NCBI GenBank assembly: GCA_019426215.1
Contig: CM033396.1
Span: 30,981,154 to 31,045,153, forward strand
DNA length: 64,000 bases
Source: Buddleja alternifolia
Lineage: Eukaryota; Streptophyta; Magnoliopsida; Lamiales; Scrophulariaceae
Direction: 5' to 3'
The position numbers and the translations under genes were made by a program. Positions 1 through 11,820 of the stretch are shown here, in pieces. How positions within the stretch are numbered: position 1 is the stretch's first letter; each line of letters starts with the position of its first letter. The notes under the pieces were generated by a model, which ran no database searches, was not told where the DNA came from, and worked only from the letters and a program-made list of their open reading frames with translations.

Positions 1-1369
1 TGTTCTTCAATATCCTTGGTTGTAAGTGTTCTTTTACCTTTGTGTATGCATGTTGTAACAACATTGGGGACAATGTTGGATTTAAGTTTGGGGGTAGAAG
101 AGTATCTATTTTGAATATTGAAAATGCAATCCTAATTTTTAACTTGAATTTGGGGAAAGTTTGTTTGATATCATGTTTATATGCTTCTTTGTTGAGAAAA
201 TCAAGCATGAAAAAATTTTAGTCCTTCCAATTGATGCATTGAAATTGATTGACTTGGAAAAATGGCATGAATTCTTGAAATAATCTGAATTTAATGGAAT
301 ATATATATCTTTGAAATTGCTCGTGGAGACCTTAGACTAGAATTGATTCTTTAGATGATTCACAATGCACTTAAATCGAAGGTAGAGGAGTTGAGAGGAT
401 AACCATCTTAAGACACTTAAGGAATTATTTCCAGAAATATTAACTTAGATTTCTCATAAGGTTATAAGTTGAGTAGTAATTTTATATGCTAACAATGAAT
501 TGAAAAGGTTGAATTTTGGTATGACCAAAAGTGGTCAGGCTAATACGTACCGGAGGTGAAAAGTTTCATGCCTATATACTGTACTATTATGCTAATTTGA
601 GCTATGCTCAAGCCAAAAGAAGTGAAGTTGTTTAAAAGATCTAGTTTTATTTCGTGGCCTTTGATACTCGAGTGATTAAATCCTTAGGAGTGTCTCTACA
701 CTTAATGCCCCAAAACTATCTAGTTTGGGAGTCATTGGTCTAAAACTTGTTACATGGGTGTCATAGAAAGCCTAATGGAATAAAACATTGCACATGATCT
801 AGCCTTAATGAAGTTTAATGGAAATTCCATATGAATTGAATGTTGAATTTTTGAAATAATGAAATTTAAATGGCTATGAGATTTTCTATAATTCTTGTGC
901 CTTGTGTTTGATCAAAAGTTGATAGATATGGGATTAATGTCCAAAATTTGGTAAGGATGTCTCTCGACTATAATACCCTAGATTTATTTTTCACTATACC
1001 CTAAGGAGTCGTTTCAAGTATTGGTGTCACATGAGCAAAAGTAGTTGATATGTATATATATATTTGTGAACTTTAAAAGGTTGATATTATGCCATTCATT
1101 CTTGTTGATCATATTGAGATGTGTTGATTCGGTTGGGATTGAAAATTTGCTAGATTTTGTGGGTATATCTTATGCAAACCCTCACGAGACTATAACTCGT
1201 CCTTTGAGGTAACTCAAAGGTTTAAAGGCTTGTTGCACCCGCTAAATGCAATCGTTTACTCCACGAAAGTGAGTTAGTTAGTTGTTTTGTTTTCTCCCAT
1301 TGAATGATGTTGGTCTTGCCTTATAGCTCGTATTGCTCGAGGTCGAGCAATTGATAAGTTTGGGGGTGT
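1..1369 (+). mobile_element. Ty3/gypsy retrotransposon, 3' internal non-coding region with polypurine tract
   Basis: No coding capacity is visible. The phrase AAGTTTGGGGGT occurs twice, at about 84-95 and 1356-1367. The second copy directly precedes a sequence starting TGATAAGAGG, as expected for a polypurine tract abutting a 3' LTR. In plant Ty3/gypsy elements, the text 'GGGGACAATGTTGGATTTAAGTTTGGGGGT'-like (seen around 65-95, given here only in outline) typically follows the pol frame. The body of the element therefore lies to the left of the window. The family assignment is inferred from these motifs, not from protein. Confidence 0.65.
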
Positions 1370-3277
1370 TGATAAGAGGTGTTTTTACGTGTTTTTAAGA
1401 CCATAATTCTTATGATTTGGATTCACTTATTGCTTAAATCATGTCACATTTGCATTTAATAGGTGTGTTAAGTGAATACAGGTAATAAATGAGAATACAT
1501 GAAGAAAAGGGAAGAAAAACGATGTACAAAACAAGTTCAAGCATGTTTTTCAACACCTAGGCGGTTTATGCATCTCCTACCACATTCGAGCGATAATTCC
1601 GTACATTTCGAGACCGACTTAGACAAAGTTTCCTTCTACAAAGTTTTAGATGAATGTCTTAGCTTCAAATGGGAACTTGAAACATCCAAATCGGAGGTCT
1701 ATAGAGATAATTGTGAAGGAAATACGATTTCTGCGCCGAACAGAGAAGTACATGTGCCAGGATACGCCCCAGCGCCCTCCTAGTCATGCCTAGGCATGGA
1801 TAGTCCGAATGTTACTCCTTTTTCAGCCTAAATTCCAGCATTATATGATGGGTAAGAATCACTTTTGGCCATAATTCAGCACATGTGTTGAGGGGTTGTC
1901 ATAAGTGTGTTTCTTGGTAGATTTACTTTATGGGCGCCAAATCAGAAACAACCTCCATGTTGAAACATAATTTAGGTATACTTAAAGACCGAATTGGACA
2001 AAATGTCCTTCTGGAAAGTTGTAGATCTATGTTTTATCTGAACATGGGGACTTGAATCATCCAATTTGGAGATCTGTGGAGAAGTTTATGAGGAAAATAC
2101 TAAGACTGCGCTGGAAAGCAAGAAAATGGCAGCATGCATGTGTTTTGTTGAAGTTTTCACATGGTTATGCTTGGTGGAATTCTTAATGGCCGAAAGTTCA
2201 ACATTTTTTAGCTGGTTGGAATCTTAAAAGCCAAACTTTAAGCATCACCTTAGGTGTAATTCTCATTGGGGAACTTTAATGAGAATTCTTAATGCATACT
2301 TTAGTGGAATTTTTGGCTATAAAAGGAGGGGGAACCCATACTCTTCATCATTCACTATCAATTTCAGATTCTTAGAGGAGAGGGGGGCAGCCCCTAATCT
2401 GATTTCTCTACCATTCTTCATCACTCTTGGAGGGGAAAACTAGAGGAAGGAAAAGAGCTTGGGGATTGAAGGCTCAACTTCAAGATCCATCATTATTCAC
2501 TTTTGAGGGAGTTTTTATAGCTTTTCATTTCAATTATGTCTATGAACATGTGTATTAATTCATTTATGTTTTTCATATTATCCATTATGAACTAAATTCA
2601 TAAGACTAGGGCCATGTAAGGCCAAATTGTGATATATGCTTATAATAGATGATTGTTGAGGTTGTTCTTATATTGTTATGTGATGTGAATTTGTGTTTTT
2701 GCCTATCTTGCATATACTTGATCACTATATGTTAGAATCTTATGCCTAGGTTAATATTTCGGGAGAAAATTGACTTAGGGTGCAAGAAATTCACATCATG
2801 ACCCGTAACTAATGAGGAATTGCCCTAGACATAGGTAAAGATTCCCGGGTGAAGTTGTTCGATTCAAATCGAGTGAACTCTAGTACGTTAATGCATGTTT
2901 AGTGGTTAGATTTCCGGATAGGAATATTTGGGAAATCACGATCTAAGCATAGGAGTTTATACGCGAGACATCGGTTATTCTCTACCCTCGGAGTTCTCAC
3001 CATAACAATATAAGCGTAATCCTTCAACTAGAATCTTTATAAGTATAATTGATCAATTTGAACCTAGCATGTGCCTTAGTCTCCCTTTATACTTTGTGTA
3101 AAATCAATTGTGTAATCTTGTTCTTATTGTATGCATTTTACCTATAATTTACTTTAATTATATTTGTTCTTTTCTCGTTAAAATCATAAACTAAAATTCA
3201 AGTCTCCGTGGTTCGACAACCCGGACTTTTAGTCCACTTATTACTACACATGACTAGTGCACTTGCTACAATAGCAC
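1370..3277 (+). mobile_element. Ty3/gypsy 3' LTR, interrupted near its end
   Basis: The LTR begins TGATAAGAGG right after the polypurine tract. A TATA box (CTATAAAAG) lies at about 2317-2325, a plausible start for U3-driven transcription. The last part includes GGTTCGACAACC near 3215 and a short GGACTTTTAGTCC palindrome. The LTR is broken at about 3277 by a second LTR in inverse orientation and probably resumes at 4918 for a few tens of bases. The small ATG-initiated frame at 1499-1783 lies inside the LTR, has no recognisable domain, and is not called. Confidence 0.6.
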
Positions 3278-4917
3278 GTTAGCTTTTAGCGTGTCAGTTG
3301 TCGAACCTCAAGGACTTGTATTTTAGTTTATGATTTTAAAGCAATTGAAGAACTTAAACTAAAACAAGAATTAACTAAAATATTATGGAAGTAAGATATA
3401 AGAAACAAGATGTCGAAATCAAGATAGCTATGGAAGAGAGCAACTAAGACACATGTGTTGGCATAAATTAATCAATTTTCATTACAAACATGTTCTCATA
3501 TTATTAGACTAATGTTGCTTTGGTGGAAAAAACCTTAAATAATTACTACCCGATGTCTCGGCTGTAATAATCCTATGATTAATTGATGGTTCTCTAGATA
3601 TGTCTATCCGAGAATCTAACCAACAATCATGCATTCAAGTTCTAGAATTTCCCCGGATTAATCCGGCTAACTGAACTCGGGAATCTCTACCTATCTCTAG
3701 GGGCAATTCCCTATTTTTTACGGATTATGTGATGATCATCTTTGCACCTTAAATTACCTTCTCTCGAACGAATAATTTAAGCAATAAATCATGCATATGG
3801 TAGCTAAGCATATGATGCATTCAAACAAGATCAAGATACAAAGCAACAATAGAATTAATATGAGAAACACAATTTATATCTCAATTATCATAATTAAGCC
3901 TCAACATGGCCTTTGTTCGAAGAATCTATTTCATCATAAAAGATAAAAGATAGGAACTTAAATTAAGATTCATATTCATAGACAAAAACAAATCTAAATC
4001 TAAGAAACTCCCTCGTATTTTTTATGGTTGAACTTCGATCTTCATCTCTTCCATGCTTCTTGATTTCTTCACCTTCAAAGGTTCTTGATAATCTTCATAA
4101 CTAATCTAAGGATGATGAAGATGATGATAGGATGTGTTTAGGCTCCCCCAATGGGGAATGTGTTTTCAAGTCTGTTTGTAGGATGGCCTCCAATCCTCCT
4201 TTTATAGCCAAAAGAATTTACCAACCAAGAACATGTGCTTCCATTCTCTTTTATTTCCACCTACCATTCTCTTGCTTTCCATCTACCAAGAATGTGAACT
4301 ACCATTCTCTTGTTTTCCACCTACCATTCTCTTACTTTACTCCTACCAAGAATGTGAACTACCATTCTCTTGTTTTCCACCTACCATTCTCTTACTTTCC
4401 TCCTCCCAAGAATGTGAACTACCATTCTCTTGTTTTCCACCTACTAAGAATGGGAGCTGCCACTTTCGTATTTTCCAGCGCAGGGATAGTGTTTTATTCA
4501 TAAACTTCTCCACAGACCTCCGAATTGGATGATTCAAGTCCCCATGTAAAGATAAGACATAGATCTAAAACTTTGTAGAAGGACACGTCATCAAATTCGG
4601 TCTCTAAATTTATCCAAATGGTGTTCTAACGTGGAGATTGTTTCTGATTTGGCACCCAGGTGTGCGGAAATGGTACTAAAACATGATCTGGCTAACTCCA
4701 ACTTATTTCTTGCTTGTTTGGTCGTGGAGGTGTGAAGCATCTTGGCCTAAACTTGTTTTATACGTCGTTTTTCAGCCCGTTCTTCGATTGTATCCATTTA
4801 AGGTCTGAAATCACTTAATGCACGAATTAAATGCACATGTGGAAAGAATCAAGCGATAAATAAACCTAAAACATAAACGTAAAGGGGCTTAAAAACACGT
4901 AAAAATGACTCCTATCA
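3278..4917 (-). mobile_element. Inverted solo LTR related to the flanking Ty3 LTR
   Basis: Read on the minus strand it starts TGATAGGAGTCATTTTTACG at 4917 and shares its first 30 bases, its TATA region (TATAAAAGGAGG at about 4194-4206) and its GGTTCGACAAC end region with the LTR at 1370. The five bases AGCAC are found on both sides (3273-3277 and 4918-4922), consistent with a target duplication of an LTR that inserted into the older LTR and later lost its body. The minus-strand end reads GCTAAC rather than CA, so the 3273-3278 border may be off by a base or two or may have decayed. Confidence 0.55.
4261..4440. repeat. Three tandem copies of a 60-bp unit inside the inverted LTR
   Basis: Three consecutive 60-base units match at most positions; each contains CTACCATTCTCTT twice and GAATGTGAACTACC once. 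Differences between units are a handful of substitutions. The unit length is a multiple of three, which opens long artificial reading frames on both strands (for example 4132-4503). They have no coding meaning. Confidence 0.9.
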
Positions 4918-5082
4918 AGCACGTGCTATGATACAACGTGCACAAACGAATAAGTTATTTCTTGCACCTTACAACACCGGGTGAGCTACTAAAGACTCAA
5001 CTTTAATTTGTAAAACTAGCTATGCAAACCAAAAACAAATATTTTGAACTTATCTTTTGAATGTTTTGTACGAGACATTGGT

Positions 5083-5768
5083 TGTTGCTTGCAATTGATC
5101 TATTTCAAGAGACCGTTTACTATCTGGATTATGTGCATGATGAGCCACAATATCGAGATGATATGGTACAAAAAATCAATTAGTAAGTTTTTCATTCAAT
5201 CAATGTATCTATTATATTTAACATTTTTTTAAACTGTATTTATTTCACATAATTGTTTGTTTTTAACATATTTCTTTGTTTTTTATATTTTTTTATAGGG
5301 CTGTGCAGATATTTCGTGCAGATCGCAACAACCAATCTAAGAAATCCAAAACCTCGGCCTGTAAATGGTTTAACATAAAGGTTGGCGTTTTCTAGTTTCA
5401 TGAGATTATGTATTCGTATAGAAGTTAGTGTTCTAATACAATGTAACTTTGATTACTTTTGTAGTGCCCCCGGCAGACCAACGAGGTGGATTATGTCTAC
5501 TTCGTTATGAGATTCTTGAAAGAGAATATTAGCCACGGACAATCTATAATCCCAACAGCGGTATGCATAATCCTAATATATACTTAATTCTATTCCTTTT
5601 GAAATTACTAAACCTTTGGTAGGTAATTGAAACGTTATTTCAGTTTGCAATTAATCTCTCTCTATATATATATCTTGCAGTACTTTCATGATTCTCAATC
5701 CTTTTATACTTAAGAGCAAATTGATGAAGTACGCTGCGAAGTGGCACATTACATTTTATTAGCAACTC
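5083..5768 (+). pseudogene. Decayed C48 (Ulp1/SENP-type) peptidase of a CACTA transposon
   Basis: Four exon-like blocks can be read. Block 1 (about 5083-5187) encodes HWLLLAIDLFQETVYYLD, the His-Trp and Leu-Asp part of the C48 active site. Block 2 (5300-5381) encodes AVQIFRADRNNQSKKSK and ends at a GT donor. Block 3 (5464-5562) encodes CPRQTNEVDYVYFVMRFLKE; the family normally has Asp-Cys-Gly here, and this copy has Asp-Tyr-Val, so the catalytic cysteine is missing. Block 4 (5681-5768) encodes the SFYT..EQIDEVRCEVA end with an in-frame stop. Stops also end block 1. Such peptidase domains are carried by many plant CACTA elements, and CACTA subterminal repeats follow directly. It is a relic and not a working protease. 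Confidence 0.75.
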
Positions 5769-5923
5769 ATTAGAAATTAGGTAATGTAGTTTTTGTACAT
5801 TGTGACTTGTTGTAAATTGTGATTTCATCTATTGTATTTAAATTGTCATTAGTAATTTAATTATTTGATTGTAAATTTTGTTGGAGGAAAGAGATGGTAA
5901 TATTGAAGTTTGGGGTGGTGGTT

Positions 5924-6790
5924 GTTTATGTTGAATATGTTTTGCTGTTAGTTGAAATTTGTTGGTTGTTTTATTGAATATTACTCTACAGAAATATTAT
6001 CATAATAGTGTGATCAATATAAAAAAAAATAGAATTTTTTTTTGACGCTATGACAGCGGTTCGGAAGAACCGCTGTCATAGTAATTTAATTTTTTTTAAA
6101 CCTACCTATGACAGCGGTTTTTAGGGAACCGCTGTCATAGTGTGAACCTATGACAGCGGTCTCAGCCGGAACTGCTGTCATAGGGTTCGAATTGCTTTTT
6201 TTTTTTTTGAAAATCTATGACAGCGGTTCCCTAAAAACCGTTGTCATAGGGTGGACATAAGAAGTATAAATCTCAAGTCTACGTGGAGTGTAGACTGTAG
6301 AGAGAATGTGTAGAATTTATGTGGAGTGTGAAAAATATGACTTTTACTTATATTGTTTATGTTGAATATGTTTTGCTGTTAGTTGAAATTTGTTGGTTGT
6401 TTTATTGAATATTACTCTACAGAAATATTATCATAATAGTGTGATCAATATAAAAAAAATAGAATTTTTTTTGACACTATGACAGCGGTTCGGAAGAACC
6501 GCTGTCATAGTAATTTAATTTTTTTTTAAACCTACCTATGACAGCGATTTTTAGGGAACCGCTGTCATAGTGTGAACCTATGACAGCGGTCTCAGCCGGA
6601 ACTGCTGTCATAGGGTTCGACTTGTTTTTTTTTTTTTTTTTTTTTGAAAATCTATGACAGCAGTTCCCTAAAAACCGCTGTCATAGGGTGGACATAAGAA
6701 GTATAAATCTCAAATCTACGTGGAGTGTAGACTGTAGAGAGAATGTGTAGAATTTATGTGGAGTGTGAAAAATATGACTTTTACTTATAT
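5924..6790. repeat. 431-bp tandem duplication carrying CACTA subterminal hairpins
   Basis: The segment starting GTTTATGTTGAATATG at 5924 recurs at 6355. Each copy contains four occurrences of CTATGACAGCGG or its complement (about 6050-6245 and 6475-6688), arranged as inverted pairs that would fold into short hairpins separated by T-rich spacers. The same 12-mer family occurs beside true CACTA termini at 44676, 47592 and 60876. I take this as the subterminal region of the element whose peptidase lies just upstream. No terminal CACTA inverted repeat was found at its right edge. Confidence 0.75.
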
Positions 6791-7716
6791 TGTGAAATGA
6801 GTCATATTTATATATATAGAGAGAGAAGATTTGGTGGACTCATGAGCCATGAGCCTCCTCTTATGTTCACGTAGCCAGGAAGCTATATATAATTATCGTA
6901 TTAGTCTAGAGGCTAATTATCTCATTCTGCAAGGGTGTTCGTGCAACATTCTTTTCCACTTAGGTAACATTAATAAATGAAATAGGAAATTATTGATAAA
7001 ATATGGAAGTGATAAAAAAAATAAAAAAATAGGTCACTATGGAAGAGGCTGTCCCTATCCGAAGGCTAACATATTCGAGATTGATGATGATAGAAAAACT
7101 AGACGATTTAAAAAGCGTCAAAAGTTGAAGACCTTGATTGCTAAAATGATCGGAATAAAGGTCAGATCATAAGGAATGCATATCACACAACACGACACTA
7201 CACTCAGGTAAATGCTTATATAAGTATATAGCCAAAAAAAAAAAAAGCTTATATAAGTAGTATAATATTCTTACTTTTTTCATATGTACTTTTACAATAG
7301 TATATAAATATAGATACAATTATAGTTATAGAAGAACTCACAAATAAAAGAAAATACTAATTTCAAATGAACACTCCAGTGTGCGAAAATTCTTGAAACT
7401 ATTATTCAAAAGTAGGACATATATAGTTATATCAAAAGTAGCTATCTATTAGGTGGGACACTAAGTAAAACTTGGCAAAAGAAAATTTGGACTTTGATAG
7501 GGTCGTTGAATTTATTTTATTTTTACTAATTATAATCATTGGGCCATTGAATTTATTTTATTTACTAATAATTATAGGGTTATTGATTAATTTTTCGTAA
7601 TGGGGTATAGGATGAGGCTTTCGTTGTGTTTTCGTCAACTTCAACTAGCAACAATTTAGTGCTAGACGAGTCATCTTTTTTCAAGTCTCAAATCCTCTTA
7701 CGAGCACCTAACATTG
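6791..7716. other. Intergenic, no gene seen
   Basis: AT-rich sequence with a short GA run near 6820 and A runs near 7230. I see no reading frame with family features and no clear repeat boundary. Confidence 0.5.
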
Positions 7717-7986
7717 TTCCTTTGTGCCCATTATTATATTAAGATGGTAAATCCTTGCTACTCTTTCAAGATCTATAGTCCTAATTATATATAATTACAT
7801 ATATATATATAAGATATATAGTCCTAAAATCTTGAATTCTCTAGCAATATTCCTTTGTGCCCATTATTATATTAAGATGGTTAATCCTTGCTACTCTTTC
7901 AAGATCTATAGTACTAATTATATATAATTACATATATATATATATATAAGATATATAGTCCTAAAATCTTGAATTCTCTAGCAATA
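7717..7986. repeat. Two tandem copies of a 133-bp unit
   Basis: The unit begins TTCCTTTGTGCCCATT at 7717 and again at 7850. The copies differ by a few substitutions and by the length of an internal AT dinucleotide tract, so the duplication is recent compared with the surroundings. Confidence 0.85.
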
Positions 7987-10327
7987 ATAGTTGTACAAAA
8001 TGTTTTTTATAGTCTAAATCTCAGTAATTATTTATTATTAATCATGAGTTGATTTGATTAACTAGTGGTGTTAACTTTTCTAATTAGTAGTACCTCGTTT
8101 CTTTTCTGGAGAAATAATTTCTTTGAGATAATTAATCTTATATTATATTTATTTTTTATGTATGGAGTTCAAGTCCCACTGAAATTGTTAGCTAAAAATT
8201 GATTGTATTTAATTAATTTCTGGTTGTTTAATATATCTGATGATGTAATTGATTCATAATTTATTTTGTAAAAAGATAGTTAGCAGATCAACAAGATCTC
8301 ACAAGACATTTTTTTTTGGGGGTAATTTATCTCACAAGACTTCAAGGTAAGTAATTATGGACCTAAATATAAAAACACTTAAATTCAAATAGAGCTTTGG
8401 AAGATTTTGGGACAACTTTTTGTCCGTGAGAAGTGGTGCATTATTCTTCTTGAATATGATGGTTTACATTTCCCTTTTTGATTATTCTACAATAATGGTT
8501 TAAAATTGAATAAGATTTTACGCAATGATTGTCAAGTTTATCAATAAAATTAAGGGTGTTTTGGGCATATCTATTTTTTCGTTCCTCTTGTCAAGCTAAT
8601 TACGATATTTTTATAGTAATTTGATATTTGAATTATAGAATATCCTTTTCTTTTCTTTTTTAATTTAAAGCTATCCAAAATTCCAAATACAGAGAAAATT
8701 CGAGACTTATGTGTGTGTGTGTGTATATATATATAATTTAAGACTCAATAGTTTTTTGTTTTTTTGAAAAAAAGTTCCATAGTGAATAGTTTTGTAACGT
8801 ATAATATATGGTAGTTGAGATGAATAGTCAATAGTCCATGATGAAGGCGGCACAAAGTTTAAATTTGTGACAATAACCCTAATTCAAGAAGAAAGTGACT
8901 TTGCTATTCAAAAACATGTTGATTTAGTGGTATCCATCTTCCACTATATACTAGAGGTTCTGGATGAATAGAGCATTTATGAATTAAAATTATAACTATC
9001 AATCCAAATATATCGAATTAAAAATATATAAATTATCTATTTCTCCTGAATGAAAAGAAAAAGGAAAAGTTACATTGCTTATATGGAGCTCCTTTTCCTT
9101 CATTTTCCTTTATGTTGTAATGTCATTATCACCGATTTATATATGTCTCCATATATTTGTCGTCTCCTTCTCAACAAATTTTCACTTCAATTTATGAAGC
9201 ATTAATTAAATATCTGAATTATTTCTCAAATTCTTGCAGACAGTATAATTCTTTTAGATGACAATTTCAACCCTTACGAAATGAATTTGTAAAATGTGGC
9301 TAATAGTATCCATCTCAATTTTTGGAAAAAAATTGATTTGATTTTAATTCCTCAAATTCATTTTAGGATGAAGGAGAAATTAATCGACTAGACAGAATTT
9401 GATCAATCGATTGCATCTGTACAATCAGAGGTTGTGACTATATGGACGCACATGTTCGCTCCAATGGATTTGTCTAATGATGATTGGACACATCCAACTC
9501 TATAAATAAATCCCTCAAGTCCAATTCAAGATGAAATTTTCAACATTCATAAATTCATTCTTAGGTCATTTTATAAAAGAGAGTTCAAAACAGAAGCATG
9601 TTCGCCGTTTTTCGGGATTTGTCATGCTATCATCACGAGAAACAAGTCGTTGTATCTTGGGAGACGATTGTCATATTCCGTAAGCTCCGTGTGCGGGGCC
9701 ATATAGTCTTAAGAAAAATCGAATCTAAAACTCGTGCCTCGACTTTTTCCTTAATCCGTATATTCATTATAAATTACACAAGCCCTATGAAATGTTTCTC
9801 CCACGTCAATTTCACCCTTTTATTAAACTGAAAAATGACATTTTTTTTTGTAAATTCTCGAATATTTAGATAATTTTTCTTAGACTTATTTTTCTGCTGC
9901 GAAAGTTTTTTTTTTTTTTTTTTTGGGTCACTGGATTTCTTTTACCCATGATCATAAGGAGTTACTTAAATTAGTAGACTCGGTACCGTCCACTTATAGC
10001 CATTATTAGTGTGACTAGTTATAATTGTATGGCTGCCCAAATGTCCATATCTAATTGTACGTATTGTTAGCTTAATAATCATCATCTGCTTCTTGATATT
10101 CAATTTCATACTGTTGAAGGAAATTAAAGCACCTTTTTATGGTTTCCCTAAGGGTAGGTATACCTTTCAAATAAAGCTCAAAATGATTTTCAATTCTAAT
10201 TCCTAACCTATCCTAACTATGACCAACGTTCATTCATATGCATGTACCTTACACATGCTAGTCATGTCAATTTTGTAACAATTTACTATCCAAAAATTGT
10301 CATTTTTGCAACATATTGCGACACTTA
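7987..10327. other. Intergenic, no gene seen
   Basis: AT-rich DNA with mononucleotide T runs (for example about 9908-9924) and a short GT/AT microsatellite near 8710-8737. The short frame at 9598-9831 has no family features and I do not call it. Confidence 0.45.
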
Positions 10328-10772
10328 GGCCTTGTTTGTTTATGTATTCAAATTCAATTTTTAATATCTTAGATTACAAAATCCTAAAAAATTATTATAC
10401 AAACATTTTTTTTTATCTAAATCCACTTTTTTCAACTTAACTTTTTCAATCCCCTATATAACTACCCATCACTCATTATATCTATCGTCATTTCACACAA
10501 TCATTTACTTCAATCATTATCTCTCTTTCTTTTTCATATTTTACAATTTTGAATTTATATTTTATTATTTCTTTATTCATATAATTATTATATAAATAAC
10601 TAACTCTATTATGCAACACATCACTTATCAACTTATCACTATTGATTTGACACATTCTATAAATTTTAACCATTTTTATAAACATAAACAAACAAATTTC
10701 TTCATTTTCATAGTACGCATTTCTCGAGAAATTTTTAAAATTTTAACTCAACAACATAAAATAAACATAGCC
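10328..10772. mobile_element. PIF/Harbinger-type (Tourist-like) MITE
   Basis: Imperfect terminal inverted repeats: GGCCTTGTTTGTTTATGT on the left and, complemented, GGCTATGTTTATTTTATGT on the right. The element is 445 bp and is flanked by TTA on each side (10325-10327 and 10773-10775), the three-base target preferred by PIF/Harbinger elements. It has no coding capacity; two short frames across it (10488-10691 and 10611-10817) are chance. Confidence 0.7.
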
Positions 10773-11367
10773 TTAACGTTCCAAAATTCCACCAACTTAC
10801 CAAAAATCCTGTGGTAATGATTATGATAACGTTGCATGTCTAGACATCTCATCTTTTCTCGGGTTTATATATAAGAGATACAAACACACAACACATGCTA
10901 AAATCACACAACAGTAGACATCACATCTGCACATGCTAGGTTAAAGATCTAATATTTAGTGTTAATTGTACTAATTATTTTCCTTATTTATTGTAATTAC
11001 AGTTCCTATATTTATTTTGGGCTCATAACAAATACTTTTGTGACTCTGTCTTACAATAGATAATTACATTCATCACCCTCTCACCAAGACACTAACGACT
11101 GCTAGCCATGCATGATGGAAAGTGACAAATGACAATTTTACCCCTATTAAAAAAATAGGAAAATAATAAAATGACAAAAGTACCCTCAAACTATAATTCC
11201 CTCCCACCAATCGCACTAAAAAAAAGAGATAAAAGAGCCCGGTGATCGGCAGGGGGCGGAGTGTTGGGGTTGGGTTTGTGTTGCGGAGTGATGGACAGGG
11301 CGACCAGGGTGGATATAAGGTAGAGGGATGATTTACGTTGTGGACATGGGGAAGATTGGGTTTGCCC

Positions 11368-11389
11368 GGGGGGGGGGGGGGGGGGGGGG
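11368..11389 (+). repeat. Run of 22 consecutive G
   Basis: An uninterrupted G run, preceded by three C and followed by GGT/GGTGGTGG repeats to about 11415. It could form a G-quadruplex. The exact length may be affected by sequencing error. The complementary strand reads as a poly-proline frame (11191-11445), which is a low-complexity artefact. Confidence 0.85.
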
Positions 11390-11820
11390 AGGTAGTTGGT
11401 GGTGGTGGTGGGGAGTGGTAGTGGAGAAACTGTCTTCTTCTTCAAGAAGACGATGAAAGTATATATATATATATACTAGTTAATGTTGCACCCTTAGTTT
11501 GCGTCTGCAAAATAGAAAAAAAAATTTAAAAAATCTTTTAGTTAAAGTCAATTTGATAATTATGTTTTGTACCACAATTAAATAAATAGAGCGTAAAGAA
11601 GATAGTGGGAAAAAAAAAGATATGGGAGAGAAAAAGAAAAAAAACGTGATATATAAAGATAATGTGAGAGAGAATAAAATTTAGAGGGGAAATGATAGTT
11701 ATTTGGGACACTTGTCAAATTTTGGGTGGATAAATGCTTCACCAAAATTTGATAGCCCAAAGTAGTTACTTTAGGCCTCTCCCATTTTATATAATAGTGT
11801 GTATCTATATATATATATAT

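Noticed and set aside
4132..4537. Overlapping frames of 64-123 codons on both strands
   Set aside because: They result from the 60-bp tandem repeat inside an LTR; the translation is a repeated low-complexity peptide.
6045..6690. CRISPR-like array of repeated 12-mers
   Set aside because: The repeats are inverted pairs of a CACTA subterminal motif in a plant genome, not direct repeats with unique spacers.
11191..11445. 84-codon proline-rich frame on the minus strand
   Set aside because: Made by the poly-G run and GGT repeats; no domain and no gene context.
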